Source of the DNA: CAWFGW01 sp963815495 | GTDB taxonomy: Bacteria > Bacteroidota > Bacteroidia > Cytophagales > JAAEPT01 | Assembly (NCBI GenBank): GCA_963815495.1 | Contig: CAWFGW010000007.1 | Location: 1-64,000 of the forward strand | Direction of reading: 5' to 3' | DNA: 64,000 bases | Shown here: in pieces, positions 17,596-25,916 of the stretch | Numbering within the stretch: the first letter of the stretch is position 1 | How the letters are laid out: each line of letters starts with the position of its first letter | Notes under the pieces: generated by a model | Told to the model about the DNA's origin: nothing | The model's database searches: none | What the model saw: only the letters and a program-made list of their open reading frames with translations | Translations under genes and position numbers: made by a program

Positions 17596-17722
17596 AAAAG
17601 TTATAAGCAGTAAGTTGTAAGCACCTTTCTAGCTAAAAAACAGAATTTCAACTTAAAACTTATTACTTACAACACAACGACTTCTTTTCAACTTAAAACT
17701 TATTACCTATTACTCAAAAACT
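17596..17722. repeat. Low-complexity intergenic repeat (element 3 of 3)
   Basis: Left arm AAGTTATAAGCAGTAAG with right-arm blocks CAACTTAAAACTTATTAC, the latter present twice (17648 and 17690 regions). The arms are imperfectly complementary, so the transcript could fold. It is related in composition and layout to the elements at 14117 and 16896. Confidence 0.6.
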
Positions 17723-17725
17723 CCA

Positions 17726-18634
17726 ATGGTTAACATCACGCACAAATCAAATTCATTACGCACCGCAGTAGCGCAAGCAACGGTAACGGTGAGTAAAACA
17801 GCGACTATTCATGCTATAGAAAACAACCTTGTACCAAAAGGTAATGTGTTTGAAATGGCAAAAACGGCTGGACTATTTGCTGTGAAGAAAACATCTGATG
17901 TCATTCCAGATTGTCATCCTTTACCAATTGAGTACACTGCTGTGGAATATGCGATTGAGGGATTGAATATCTACATCAACATTACTGTAAGTACTATTTA
18001 CAAAACGGGCGTTGAAGTTGAAGCAATGCATGGTGCAAGTGTAATTGCCCTCACCATGTATGACATGCTCAAACCCATTGACAAAGGTATTGAGATTAAC
18101 AATGTAAAACTGTTGAATAAAAAAGGTGGTAAATCCGATTTCAAAAACGATACGCAAGCAATTTTTAAAGCTGTGGTAGTAGTTTGTTCAGACACCATTT
18201 CCGCAGGAAAAAAGGCAGATAAAGCAGGATTAGCAATTTGTGACAAGTTGAAGTCGTGCGATGTTACGATTCAGCATTATACCATTATACCGGATGAATT
18301 TGATCAAATTCAATCACTTGTAAAACAATATGCCAACGAAGTAGATTTTTTAATCTTCACAGGGGGCACTGGCCTTTCACCTCGCGATGTAACGCCTGAA
18401 GCCATAGAACCTTTACTTGACCGCAGAATACCTGGAGTAGAAGAAGCAATACGCAACTACGGACAACAGCGTACACCCTACTCCATGCTTTCAAGAAGTG
18501 TTGCTGGAAATATTGGAAATACATTAGTATTAGCTTTACCAGGTTCTACGAATGGAGCAAAGGAAAGCATGGAAGCAATTTTTCCCGCTGCAAAGCATTT
18601 GGCAAAGGTATTTAGAGGTGGGCGACATGATTAA
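17726..18634 (+). CDS. moaCB: Bifunctional MoaC-MoaB/MogA fusion of molybdenum cofactor synthesis
   Basis: 302 residues in two domains. Residues 1-145 are MoaC (cyclic pyranopterin monophosphate synthase): KGNVFEMAKTAGLFAVKKTSD, DCHPLPIEY and VEVEAMHGASVIALTMYDM, with the catalytic Lys-Lys equivalent near KGIEINNVKLLNKKGGKS. Residues about 150-302 are a MoaB/MogA domain: VVVCSDTISAGKKADKAG, FLIFTGGTGLSPRDVTPEA and LALPGSTNGAKE. Fusing an early step to molybdopterin adenylylation is a known arrangement. No linker break or frameshift is seen. Confidence 0.93.
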   Translation: MVNITHKSNSLRTAVAQATVTVSKTATIHAIENNLVPKGNVFEMAKTAGLFAVKKTSDVIPDCHPLPIEYTAVEYAIEGLNIYINITVSTIYKTGVEVEAMHGASVIALTMYDMLKPIDKGIEINNVKLLNKKGGKSDFKNDTQAIFKAVVVVCSDTISAGKKADKAGLAICDKLKSCDVTIQHYTIIPDEFDQIQSLVKQYANEVDFLIFTGGTGLSPRDVTPEAIEPLLDRRIPGVEEAIRNYGQQRTPYSMLSRSVAGNIGNTLVLALPGSTNGAKESMEAIFPAAKHLAKVFRGGRHD

Positions 18635-18748
18635 ATTGTCTGTGCTGGAAAAAATTTAGTAAAAAATTAACAGCAGAAATTTAATCCATGGTTATTCTAG
18701 GAAATGAACCAAGAAAATTATGATATTCGAAAAATAAATTTAAAACAT

Positions 18749-18952
18749 ATGAATACTGTATTGTTATTCGGAATGCCTGGTGGCATGGAGTGGGTGTTAA
18801 TCATCTTCGTAATTGTGTTACTCTTCGGAGCTAAAAAAATTCCAGACTTAGCACGTGGTCTTGGTCAAGGTATACGAGAGTTCAAAGACGCACAAAAAGA
18901 GATCACTGATCAGCTTAACCAAAAGCCGGGAGAGTTTAAAAAACCTGCATAA
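18749..18952 (+). CDS. tatA: Twin-arginine translocase TatA/TatE component
   Basis: 67 residues from the ATG at 18749; an upstream in-frame ATG at 18704 would add a hydrophilic 15-residue leader not seen in the family. One membrane helix (EWVLIIFVIVLLFGAKK) is followed by the TatA hinge KIPDLARGLGQGIREFKDA and a short charged tail. It forms the pore for folded proteins. Many molybdoenzymes are Tat substrates, which fits its place between moaCB and moaA. A strong terminator follows directly. Confidence 0.9.
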   Translation: MNTVLLFGMPGGMEWVLIIFVIVLLFGAKKIPDLARGLGQGIREFKDAQKEITDQLNQKPGEFKKPA

Positions 18953-18960
18953 TTTACCTG

Positions 18961-19008
18961 AAAGGTATATCAACCTATTTTTTTAATTTAGTTGATATAC
19001 CTTTTTTT
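18961..19008 (+). terminator. Strong rho-independent terminator after tatA
   Basis: Perfect 14-bp stem, AAAGGTATATCAAC at 18961-18974 and GTTGATATACCTTT at 18991-19004, then a continuing T run to 19008. Confidence 0.9.
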
Positions 19009-19074
19009 CAACCCTTTTAAAATTCCTTTTCATTTAATTTTACATTCCATTGCTTAGCAACTACCTTTACACCG

Positions 19075-20088
19075 TTGTCTCCAACCGAACATAACGCTTC
19101 CTCTTCCCTTATTGACCAATTTGGTCGCGTGCATAACTATCTCCGTATTTCTCTTACTGATAAGTGTAATTTCCGATGTGTCTATTGTATGCCTTCGGAG
19201 AAGATGAAATTTATGCCTTCTAAAAAGTTAATGACTGCGGAAGAGATTTTTACCATTGCAAAATCCTTTACAGAATTGGGTGTCAATAAAATACGCTTAA
19301 CAGGAGGTGAACCACTCGTACGGCTTGACTTTGACGACATCATTCAAAAATTAAGCACGCTACCCGTTAGTCTGCACATGACAACTAATGCCCTACTGCT
19401 TGATCAACACATTGACACGTTAGTTGCCGCTGGATTAAAAAGCTTGAATATCAGTATCGACTCGTTAGATGAACAGCAGTTTTACAAAATGACGAAAGTG
19501 GATGCTGTAAAAAAGGTAAAAGCCAACATTGAATTGGCCCTTCACAAAGGAATTCATGTGAAACTAAATACTGTGTTGATGCGAGGCGTCAACGACCATG
19601 AACTTATCGACTTAGTTTCCCTTGCTAAGCATAATCCGCTAAGTATTCGATTTATTGAGTTTATGCCTTTTGATGGCAATCAATGGGAACAAAACAAAAC
19701 TATTGGTCATGATGAGATAATTAAAATAATAACAACTCATTTTGATCAGCACCCAATTGCCTTACCGGCTAAGCCAAACGACACGGCAAAAAACTATCAA
19801 CTCAGAGATTTCAAAGGTAATTTTGGAATTATAGGAACTGTCACGAAACCTTTTTGCGATAGCTGTAACCGCATACGACTAACAGCAGATGGCAAATTGA
19901 AAAACTGTTTATTCTCCTCATCAGAAACGGATATACTTTTTCCGCTTAGAAATAAGCGGAACATCATCCCTCTTATTGTTCAAACTATTTTTTCAAAAGC
20001 TAAAGCCCGAGGTGGAATGGAGACCAATGAACTTTTTAACGATACTACTAACCATGAAAACCGAAGTATGATACAGATAGGTGGCTAA
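19075..20088 (+). CDS. moaA: GTP 3',8-cyclase MoaA (radical SAM)
   Basis: 337 residues. The N-terminal radical-SAM cluster site is CNFRCVYC (about residues 32-39) and the C-terminal second 4Fe-4S cluster site is CDSCNRIRLTADGKLKNC (about residue 260). IRLTGGEPLVRLDF is the SAM-binding Gly-rich motif. The protein ends in GG (IQIGG), like the conserved catalytic C-terminal glycines. The start is TTG at 19075, the only usual start codon before the first cluster in frame. It carries out the first step of molybdenum cofactor synthesis. It follows the terminator at 18961-19008, so it has its own promoter. Confidence 0.94.
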   Translation: MSPTEHNASSSLIDQFGRVHNYLRISLTDKCNFRCVYCMPSEKMKFMPSKKLMTAEEIFTIAKSFTELGVNKIRLTGGEPLVRLDFDDIIQKLSTLPVSLHMTTNALLLDQHIDTLVAAGLKSLNISIDSLDEQQFYKMTKVDAVKKVKANIELALHKGIHVKLNTVLMRGVNDHELIDLVSLAKHNPLSIRFIEFMPFDGNQWEQNKTIGHDEIIKIITTHFDQHPIALPAKPNDTAKNYQLRDFKGNFGIIGTVTKPFCDSCNRIRLTADGKLKNCLFSSSETDILFPLRNKRNIIPLIVQTIFSKAKARGGMETNELFNDTTNHENRSMIQIGG

Positions 20089-20374
20089 TATCCTACAATT
20101 AATCAAGTGTGGATTTACAACCACTATATGTGATAGCAACACCTCAAATCCTCTGACCAAAAATTTAGAATATAATAATTAGATCAGCTTTTTTTAATAA
20201 TGTTGATATATTTTTTTACTAATACTTTATCGCACGTGTTCGTAAACACTATTAACACACCCACAACTTTTTTAAGTTCAATTTTAAATAGGTAGTAAAG
20301 GAATATAGGGCTAGTTTTTTGGTTTAAAAATTTCATAAATTGCTGGAAACATTTAAAAATTAAATACAACACTT

Positions 20375-20899
20375 GTGAAAAACTTACTTTATTTAGCTTT
20401 AGGCATACTATTACTTTCTTCTTGTAAAAAAGATCCCGAGACATGGAGAGGAAGTGAGGGTTGGGAGTATAAAAATGGTGATGGTGAAATTGAGGTCTAC
20501 CACGATGCGTATCTTAGTTTTGATATTGAAAATAATTTAAATGTAAATGGTACGGCTACAATTACTGATGAATTAACCATCGGGAATAACTTAAACTTAA
20601 ATCAAGGTGGAGTTACTATAATAGATACTTATTTTGCTGATGACACCGTGTATATTCAACAAAATGTAAATATAAATGACAGTTTATTAATATTTAAAGG
20701 TATAGTTATCGTTCGTGGCAATTTTAATGTGAATGGTACTGGAGTAGTAAATGTATCAGATAGTGCAAGTCTTAGAGTAGATAATCACTTGAACAATTCG
20801 GGACACATTTATGGAGCTCACAACATTGATATAAACTCAGGAACATTACATAATAATAGTAATTTTTATAAGACTGAGCCCCTTGATTTAAAAAGATAA
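20375..20899 (+). CDS. Lipoprotein with repetitive beta-strand (NVNG) pattern, function unknown
   Basis: 174 residues from a GTG start at 20375. The signal peptide has lipobox LLSSC (Cys near residue 17). The mature part is a regular series of short strands with NLNVNGT, NLNLNQGG, NVNIND, NFNVNGTG and HLNNSGH turns, the look of a small parallel beta-helix or bactofilin-like solenoid. I do not recognise a named family. It is followed after 21 bp by a gene for an outer-membrane barrel, so the two may form a pair. Confidence 0.7.
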   Translation: MKNLLYLALGILLLSSCKKDPETWRGSEGWEYKNGDGEIEVYHDAYLSFDIENNLNVNGTATITDELTIGNNLNLNQGGVTIIDTYFADDTVYIQQNVNINDSLLIFKGIVIVRGNFNVNGTGVVNVSDSASLRVDNHLNNSGHIYGAHNIDINSGTLHNNSNFYKTEPLDLKR

Positions 20900-20920
20900 T
20901 CACTTTCAAATCCAACAATA

Positions 20921-21694
20921 ATGAACTATAGAAAACTACTAATTTGCCTTTCGGCATTTATAATTACAACTACGTCTTTCTCACAAATTATGGAAGACTT
21001 TACCTTCGGATTCCAGATAGGGCCTGGAAGAACATTCGCTACGATTAAAGATGATATGCCGCTTTCGAGCAGAAGAGATTTAGCTTCTGATGGACAAACT
21101 TCGACTTTAGAAACATTGGCTGGGCGAACTATTCGGTTAATTGCAAATTATAATCTCAATGAATCCTTTGCTTTAAGTTCAGGTTTTTGGTTTGGAAATA
21201 GAAGAATCCATGTGAGAAATGATGATGGTTCTTATATTGGAACATCTGTATACCATGTAAATTATATGCATTTACCCATTTTACTTCGCTACCGAAGCAA
21301 TGAAGTAGCTGATTATATGCGAGTGATTGTAACCGTAGGTCCCACCATCGACTTTAGAACAGGGGAAAGAAATGTGGGAGGAGATTATGCACATTTTATG
21401 AATTTTGCACAACACCGATTTGATCAGGATCCTCAAAGAGGTCGAAACGGAAATGGTAAAGCTATGAACTTATTTAATGGAACTGGATTATCTATTTATC
21501 TGGGTATAGGACTCGAATATGCTTTCAGTGATAGTTTTAATGCGTATGCTGGTTTAGGATACCATCAAGGACTAACTAATATTCTTAATAATGATTTGTT
21601 ATTTAATGATGCTGAAAAAACACCTATTACCGAAACTACAACTTGGAGAACAGCATTACTTTCACTTGATTTAGGCGTAGGTTTCAGTTTCTAA
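20921..21694 (+). CDS. Outer-membrane beta-barrel protein (PorT-like)
   Basis: 257 residues. A signal peptide (ending TTSFSQ, about residue 22) is followed by alternating strands starting FTFGFQIGPGRTF and closing with SLDLGVGFSF, a typical outer-membrane C-terminus with a final aromatic residue. YNLNESFALSSGFWFGNRR and YLGIGLEYAFSDSFNAYAGLGYHQGL are barrel strands of the PorT / outer-membrane beta-barrel family. The exact role is unknown. It lies directly after the NVNG lipoprotein and its 3' end overlaps the convergent gene by 4 bp. Confidence 0.75.
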   Translation: MNYRKLLICLSAFIITTTSFSQIMEDFTFGFQIGPGRTFATIKDDMPLSSRRDLASDGQTSTLETLAGRTIRLIANYNLNESFALSSGFWFGNRRIHVRNDDGSYIGTSVYHVNYMHLPILLRYRSNEVADYMRVIVTVGPTIDFRTGERNVGGDYAHFMNFAQHRFDQDPQRGRNGNGKAMNLFNGTGLSIYLGIGLEYAFSDSFNAYAGLGYHQGLTNILNNDLLFNDAEKTPITETTTWRTALLSLDLGVGFSF

Positions 21695-22524
21695 TTAGAA
21701 GGATTATCAAATGTAATCTTAAAATAGGCGACTTCGCCTGTTTTAAGATTTAAATCAAAAGGCTGTTCTGTTATACCATCGTTAATTTTTCCTGCCAACG
21801 TATTTGGGGAACTAGCCCCCTCATTTACGGCATAAAACAATAGGAAATTGGTAGCTGCTTCTTGTATTGTCAACTCAATTTTTTCTCCATTTTTAAAAAT
21901 CATTTTATTTTCAATCTCCCATTTATTATTTACGTTAACTGAAATGATATCTCCGTCCTCGGCTGCATCGTCAAAAATGAATAGTGAAATAGTTCTACTT
22001 TGAACCTCAAATTCTTTTTGGAAATCAGTTGAAGTAGGCTGTTTTACTGGTGCACCTGGAATGTTTGCTCTAATGCCAATTTCATTACTTTCGTTTCCTT
22101 GCTCATTTTCAGTGTGGAAATCAATCTGCAGGTAATTTAAATCAGCAGTGTCACTAGCTGTCTGATAATTAAAACAATAGTCTAATGAAATAGTATTCCC
22201 TGAAACCGAAATATTGTCAACAGAAATTAATTGTTCTGATGTGTCAAACTGATTTAATTCATTCCTATTTATATCATAAAATCTTGGCTTTATTTTCACC
22301 AAGTGAATGCAATCATTATCTCCATCAAAATCAAACGACATAGAAATTTGTTCATCACCACAATCACTGTCTTTGCTAAATGAATAAATAGCATTATCGA
22401 TAAAAAACTCACTACAGGCAGTTTCAATCACCTCAAGTTCTAAATCTTTATTCTTGCATTGTATTAAGAATGACAGGACAAAAAGTAGGGCAATATTGGC
22501 AATTATTTTATTTTTTAGGAACAT
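21691..22524 (-). CDS. Lipoprotein with C-terminal EDGDIIS domain
   Basis: 277 residues. The signal peptide is MFLKNKIIANIALLFVLSFLIQC with Cys near residue 23; Gln at -1 is unusual for a lipobox, so lipidation is likely but not certain. The middle is beta-rich and unassigned. The last 90 residues (AEDGDIISVNVNNKWEI, FLLFYAVNEG, PNTLAGKINDG) are clearly related to the C-terminus of the upstream gene product. Its start overlaps the end of that gene by 17 bp, so it is the last gene of a leftward operon. Confidence 0.7.
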   Translation of the reverse strand: MFLKNKIIANIALLFVLSFLIQCKNKDLELEVIETACSEFFIDNAIYSFSKDSDCGDEQISMSFDFDGDNDCIHLVKIKPRFYDINRNELNQFDTSEQLISVDNISVSGNTISLDYCFNYQTASDTADLNYLQIDFHTENEQGNESNEIGIRANIPGAPVKQPTSTDFQKEFEVQSRTISLFIFDDAAEDGDIISVNVNNKWEIENKMIFKNGEKIELTIQEAATNFLLFYAVNEGASSPNTLAGKINDGITEQPFDLNLKTGEVAYFKITFDNPSN

Positions 22525-23650
22525 ATTTAATTTCTAAAGCACCACTTTCTTTTAAATCAGACTCTAATATGATTGTATGTGTTTCATCACCATCTACAAC
22601 AGAAACAGAGGCAGTGTTAGGTGCATATTTACCTAAATTATGGGCATATAAAATAAAATTGTTTCTTCCCTCCTGTAGTTCGACATAAAACACTCTTTTC
22701 TTTTTAACCAGCTCATAGTTTTGAATAATCCATCGGTCGTTTAATATCAATGATATTATATCGCCATCTTCCATTTGGTGATCCCACACCTCTATTCGTA
22801 CTGTTGGGTTTTGAACCCTTACCTTATTAGTAATTTGATAATCCCGGTCGTTCGCTTCACCATGTTTTACCTCTACAGTTTTCACGCTATCAACAATAGG
22901 GATGATTTCTACCGGGTCTTTTACTTCACGAATTGGCTTTTCTTTTTTGACTTTATGCCACAGCAGCAAACTGTATCGAAAAGTAAGCGCAATGTTAGCA
23001 CCTGAAAGTTTCATACCGTCTTCAGCCACTAAATCTTGACCTTTTGTAACCATATAATCAGCACGCATCATGGGTGAACTCATGGCGGTATATTTGAGTC
23101 CGAGTCCAATCATTCCTCCGTTACGCAAAAAAGACTCTATACCAATTTCAGGAGTAATAGCGGTGTTTTCTTCAATATAATTAGTTGAAATAGTTAAATC
23201 TTCAAAACCAACGATGTAAGAGTCTGTTTTAGTTAACTGATCTGCCCCAATTTTATTAATTTCATACCCAACTTGTGTATAAGCGTACAACCCACTGTGG
23301 AGACGGTGAGAGTATTTCAGACTTACAAAATAGTTAAGATAATTCGATTTTATTCGAATAGGAACTTCAAACCCTTCGTTTCTGGTTTCAAAATTTTTAT
23401 CTTTTAATTGAATCGATTGGCGGTTTAATCCTACACCACCTGAGATTTGTAAACGATTAAAAACACGATAGCTTCCTGAAAAACGTAAGTTGATTTCACT
23501 GCCAACACTGTTGCCTTTTAACACTTCTCCTTTTTGATCCATTTGTCGAAAAAGATATCCATAATCAAACTGACCATCTAAAAACACATGTTGTTGACCA
23601 AAAATTAAGGAAGAAACACTTAGGAACAATAAAGAACAAATCAGCCGCAT
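22508..23650 (-). CDS. Outer-membrane barrel protein with C-terminal EDGDIIS domain
   Basis: 380 residues. A signal peptide ends near SSLIFGQQ. Residues about 25-235 form a beta-barrel-like region (LNRLQISGGVGLNRQS-type strands, LYAYTQVGYEIN, GLGLKYTAMSS). A charged, Pro-rich linker (KKEKPIREVKDPVEIIP) leads to a C-terminal domain of about 100 residues, MEDGDIISLILNDRWII ... NNFILYAHNLGKYAPNTASV, shared with the next gene. The domain looks like a small beta-sandwich that may sit in the periplasm or outside the cell. No named function is recognised. Confidence 0.7.
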   Translation of the reverse strand: MRLICSLLFLSVSSLIFGQQHVFLDGQFDYGYLFRQMDQKGEVLKGNSVGSEINLRFSGSYRVFNRLQISGGVGLNRQSIQLKDKNFETRNEGFEVPIRIKSNYLNYFVSLKYSHRLHSGLYAYTQVGYEINKIGADQLTKTDSYIVGFEDLTISTNYIEENTAITPEIGIESFLRNGGMIGLGLKYTAMSSPMMRADYMVTKGQDLVAEDGMKLSGANIALTFRYSLLLWHKVKKEKPIREVKDPVEIIPIVDSVKTVEVKHGEANDRDYQITNKVRVQNPTVRIEVWDHQMEDGDIISLILNDRWIIQNYELVKKKRVFYVELQEGRNNFILYAHNLGKYAPNTASVSVVDGDETHTIILESDLKESGALEIKYVPKK

Positions 23651-23659
23651 TAAGATTGT

Positions 23660-25096
23660 TTAATCAATTTGTTTTACTGGTGTAGTAGTCTCGGATGTTT
23701 TTTCTTTCTTTTTTTCGCCATCCAACACCAATTCATCTGACTCACATAAAATCGTTTCTGTTAGAACAATGTCTCGAACTTCAGTCTCCACTGCTGTAAC
23801 AATAGGAGAAACAGGCTTATGATGCAATCCCACTTCATCGGCATGAATTTCTTCCTCTTTTAACGGTACTGCGACTACTTGTACAGTGCTAAGTTCACAG
23901 TTTTCCATCTTGCGTTCATCTTGTAGCTTAAGCACATAAATATCCTGTTCAGTCAATTTGTTAAAACTCTCAGTACCTCCAGCCATGATGATATGTTTTT
24001 CTGGATTCACAAAGGCACTTAACCCCATGTCATTTTCTTCACCACCAAAAGTTTTTGACCACTTGAAATTTCCTTTATGACTTAATCGGATTAATAAAGC
24101 GTCTTCTTTTTTAATTTGATCGTTATGGCTGTTTGTCATCCCGGTAATAATATAGCCATCATTCTCACCCACTCTGCTAACCGTCTGTAATTGTTCATCC
24201 CCTTCGTTTCCTAAGGTCTTTGCTTGAATTACTAATCCTTCATTATCTGTTCGAATCATTAAACCATCACGACCTCCCATTCCAAAACTTAGGGTATTGC
24301 CTAACATAAAAATACCATAATCCACATCTACAATCATGTCAGTGATAAAGTCATCGTCATCTCCTCCATAGAGGTATGACCACAAGACTTCTCCATCAAA
24401 ATCGATTTTTAATAAAAAGATATCATTAACCCCATCATGAGTACCAGTCGTATCATGTGAATAACTATCTGTTTCACCGGCAATTAAATATCCTTCATCT
24501 GTTTCATGCACTGCTTGACCAAACTCAATGTGCCGGTCTCCATAGATATGCCCCCATTCCAAATCACCAACCGCATTCAACTTAATGGTTAACAAATCAT
24601 GATCTTCTGCTTCAAAACTATTCGTTTCTCCTATTACAATATATCCTCCATCAGAACATGGCTCTACATCAAAGCCATATTCTATATATTTCCCTCCATA
24701 CGTTTTTGACCACTGAACATCCCCATTGCTTGCAATCTTCACTAAATAAACATCTTTACGAGTTACTTTAAAGCTAGCAGTTGTACCAACGATAATATAT
24801 CCACCATCTGGAGTAGGTTTAATCTTACTAGCAATATCTGCTTTTTGTCCTCCATAAGCTTTGCACCAAAGTACGCTACCGTCTGGATTGACATTAATAA
24901 CCACCATTTCTTTACTATTACCGAAACTGGAAGTTAAACCCAGTAAAACTACTCCACCCTCAGTGGAAGGACAGGTGGAATAAACTACATCTTTGGCATC
25001 ACCACCAAATGTTTTATGATATTCAAATTGAGGGAAAGCAAATTGAGCTGATAAAATCAGAAAAAGTAACAATAGTGATTGCTGCATAAATTTCAT
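23660..25096 (-). CDS. Secreted seven-repeat beta-propeller-like protein
   Basis: 478 residues with a signal peptide (ending AQFAFPQ). Residues about 25-395 are seven repeats of 50-58 residues, each with a GGYIIxGxTxSF strand, a D-x-L-x-x-K strand, a G-x-x-x-W turn and a closing TYGG or TFGG. Seven blades of this length predict a seven-bladed propeller. The last 80 residues are charged and low-complexity, ending TTTPVKQID, with no T9SS sorting domain. It probably is a periplasmic or surface binding scaffold in the four-gene envelope group 25915-21691. Function unknown. Confidence 0.75.
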   Translation of the reverse strand: MKFMQQSLLLLFLILSAQFAFPQFEYHKTFGGDAKDVVYSTCPSTEGGVVLLGLTSSFGNSKEMVVINVNPDGSVLWCKAYGGQKADIASKIKPTPDGGYIIVGTTASFKVTRKDVYLVKIASNGDVQWSKTYGGKYIEYGFDVEPCSDGGYIVIGETNSFEAEDHDLLTIKLNAVGDLEWGHIYGDRHIEFGQAVHETDEGYLIAGETDSYSHDTTGTHDGVNDIFLLKIDFDGEVLWSYLYGGDDDDFITDMIVDVDYGIFMLGNTLSFGMGGRDGLMIRTDNEGLVIQAKTLGNEGDEQLQTVSRVGENDGYIITGMTNSHNDQIKKEDALLIRLSHKGNFKWSKTFGGEENDMGLSAFVNPEKHIIMAGGTESFNKLTEQDIYVLKLQDERKMENCELSTVQVVAVPLKEEEIHADEVGLHHKPVSPIVTAVETEVRDIVLTETILCESDELVLDGEKKKEKTSETTTPVKQID

Positions 25097-25147
25097 AGTT
25101 ACAAATTTCTTATACTCTTAAAACCAATTTTAGTTGCATTAAAATAA

Positions 25148-25915
25148 TCAGAAATAATAACGGCAACCAATACCCAACTCCAATTTTGAAAGATTAATCT
25201 TTTCCGTTTCACCAAAAGTCACTTCAACAGGTACTAAACCATCATCATAAGTTGCTTTGGACAAATTTCCATACACAAAATTAGCTTCTGCACCCACAGC
25301 AAAGTGCTTACTTACTAACAGATCAATCCCCGTTGAAACACCTACTACAATCGAGTTACCTTTATAAGAGAAAGATAACTCGTCACCACGCTCTGACTGT
25401 TGACTATAAAAGGCCATTCCCACACCAATGCTAGTCCATGCAACTATATTTTCACTATTACCTAGATATTTTTTGCTTGAAATTCTGAGCAACAACTGTT
25501 TAATCCTAATCTCATCAGAAAAGTTACCCGAAGTAGTATTATTCAGTGTATCAATAAAAGTTTGGTTAGGCAACAATTTTTGGGCATTGTGTTGTCCGAA
25601 ACTGATTCCAACATTCAACTTATTAAAACCACCATAATCCGTGCTCAACTGATAATAAGCTCCAGATTTTAAATCATTATAATAAAAGTGAGTATGAGTA
25701 GGCAATTGATCCAAACTACCAAATCGTCTAGACGCACCTAAACTAAACCCTATTCGCATTTTATCTTTAAGAGGAGAAACAGTTTTTTTGCTCGGTTTCT
25801 CAAGTTCAATGGTTGTTATTTCAACAACAGTCAACGAAGAGTCACTACTTTGCTGGGAATACCCATAAAAACAACAACAATAGGATAAAATTATAAATAA
25901 AGCTTTTCTGATCAT
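25148..25915 (-). CDS. Outer-membrane beta-barrel protein of the envelope cluster
   Basis: 255 residues. A signal peptide (ending GYSQQSS) is followed by a short linker and then strands such as MRIGFSLGASRRFGS, VAWTSIGVGMAFYSQQ and SKHFAVGAEANFVYG, ending LELGIGCRYYF with the terminal Phe common in outer-membrane proteins. Function unknown. The ATG at 25915 lies directly after the punA stop on the same strand, which ties the envelope genes to the bioD-bioA-punA run. Confidence 0.72.
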   Translation of the reverse strand: MIRKALFIILSYCCCFYGYSQQSSDSSLTVVEITTIELEKPSKKTVSPLKDKMRIGFSLGASRRFGSLDQLPTHTHFYYNDLKSGAYYQLSTDYGGFNKLNVGISFGQHNAQKLLPNQTFIDTLNNTTSGNFSDEIRIKQLLLRISSKKYLGNSENIVAWTSIGVGMAFYSQQSERGDELSFSYKGNSIVVGVSTGIDLLVSKHFAVGAEANFVYGNLSKATYDDGLVPVEVTFGETEKINLSKLELGIGCRYYF

Positions 25916-25916
25916 T

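Noticed and set aside
20184..20444. Minus-strand frame of 86 codons
   Set aside because: Low-complexity, overlaps the start of the lipoprotein gene and has no recognisable features.
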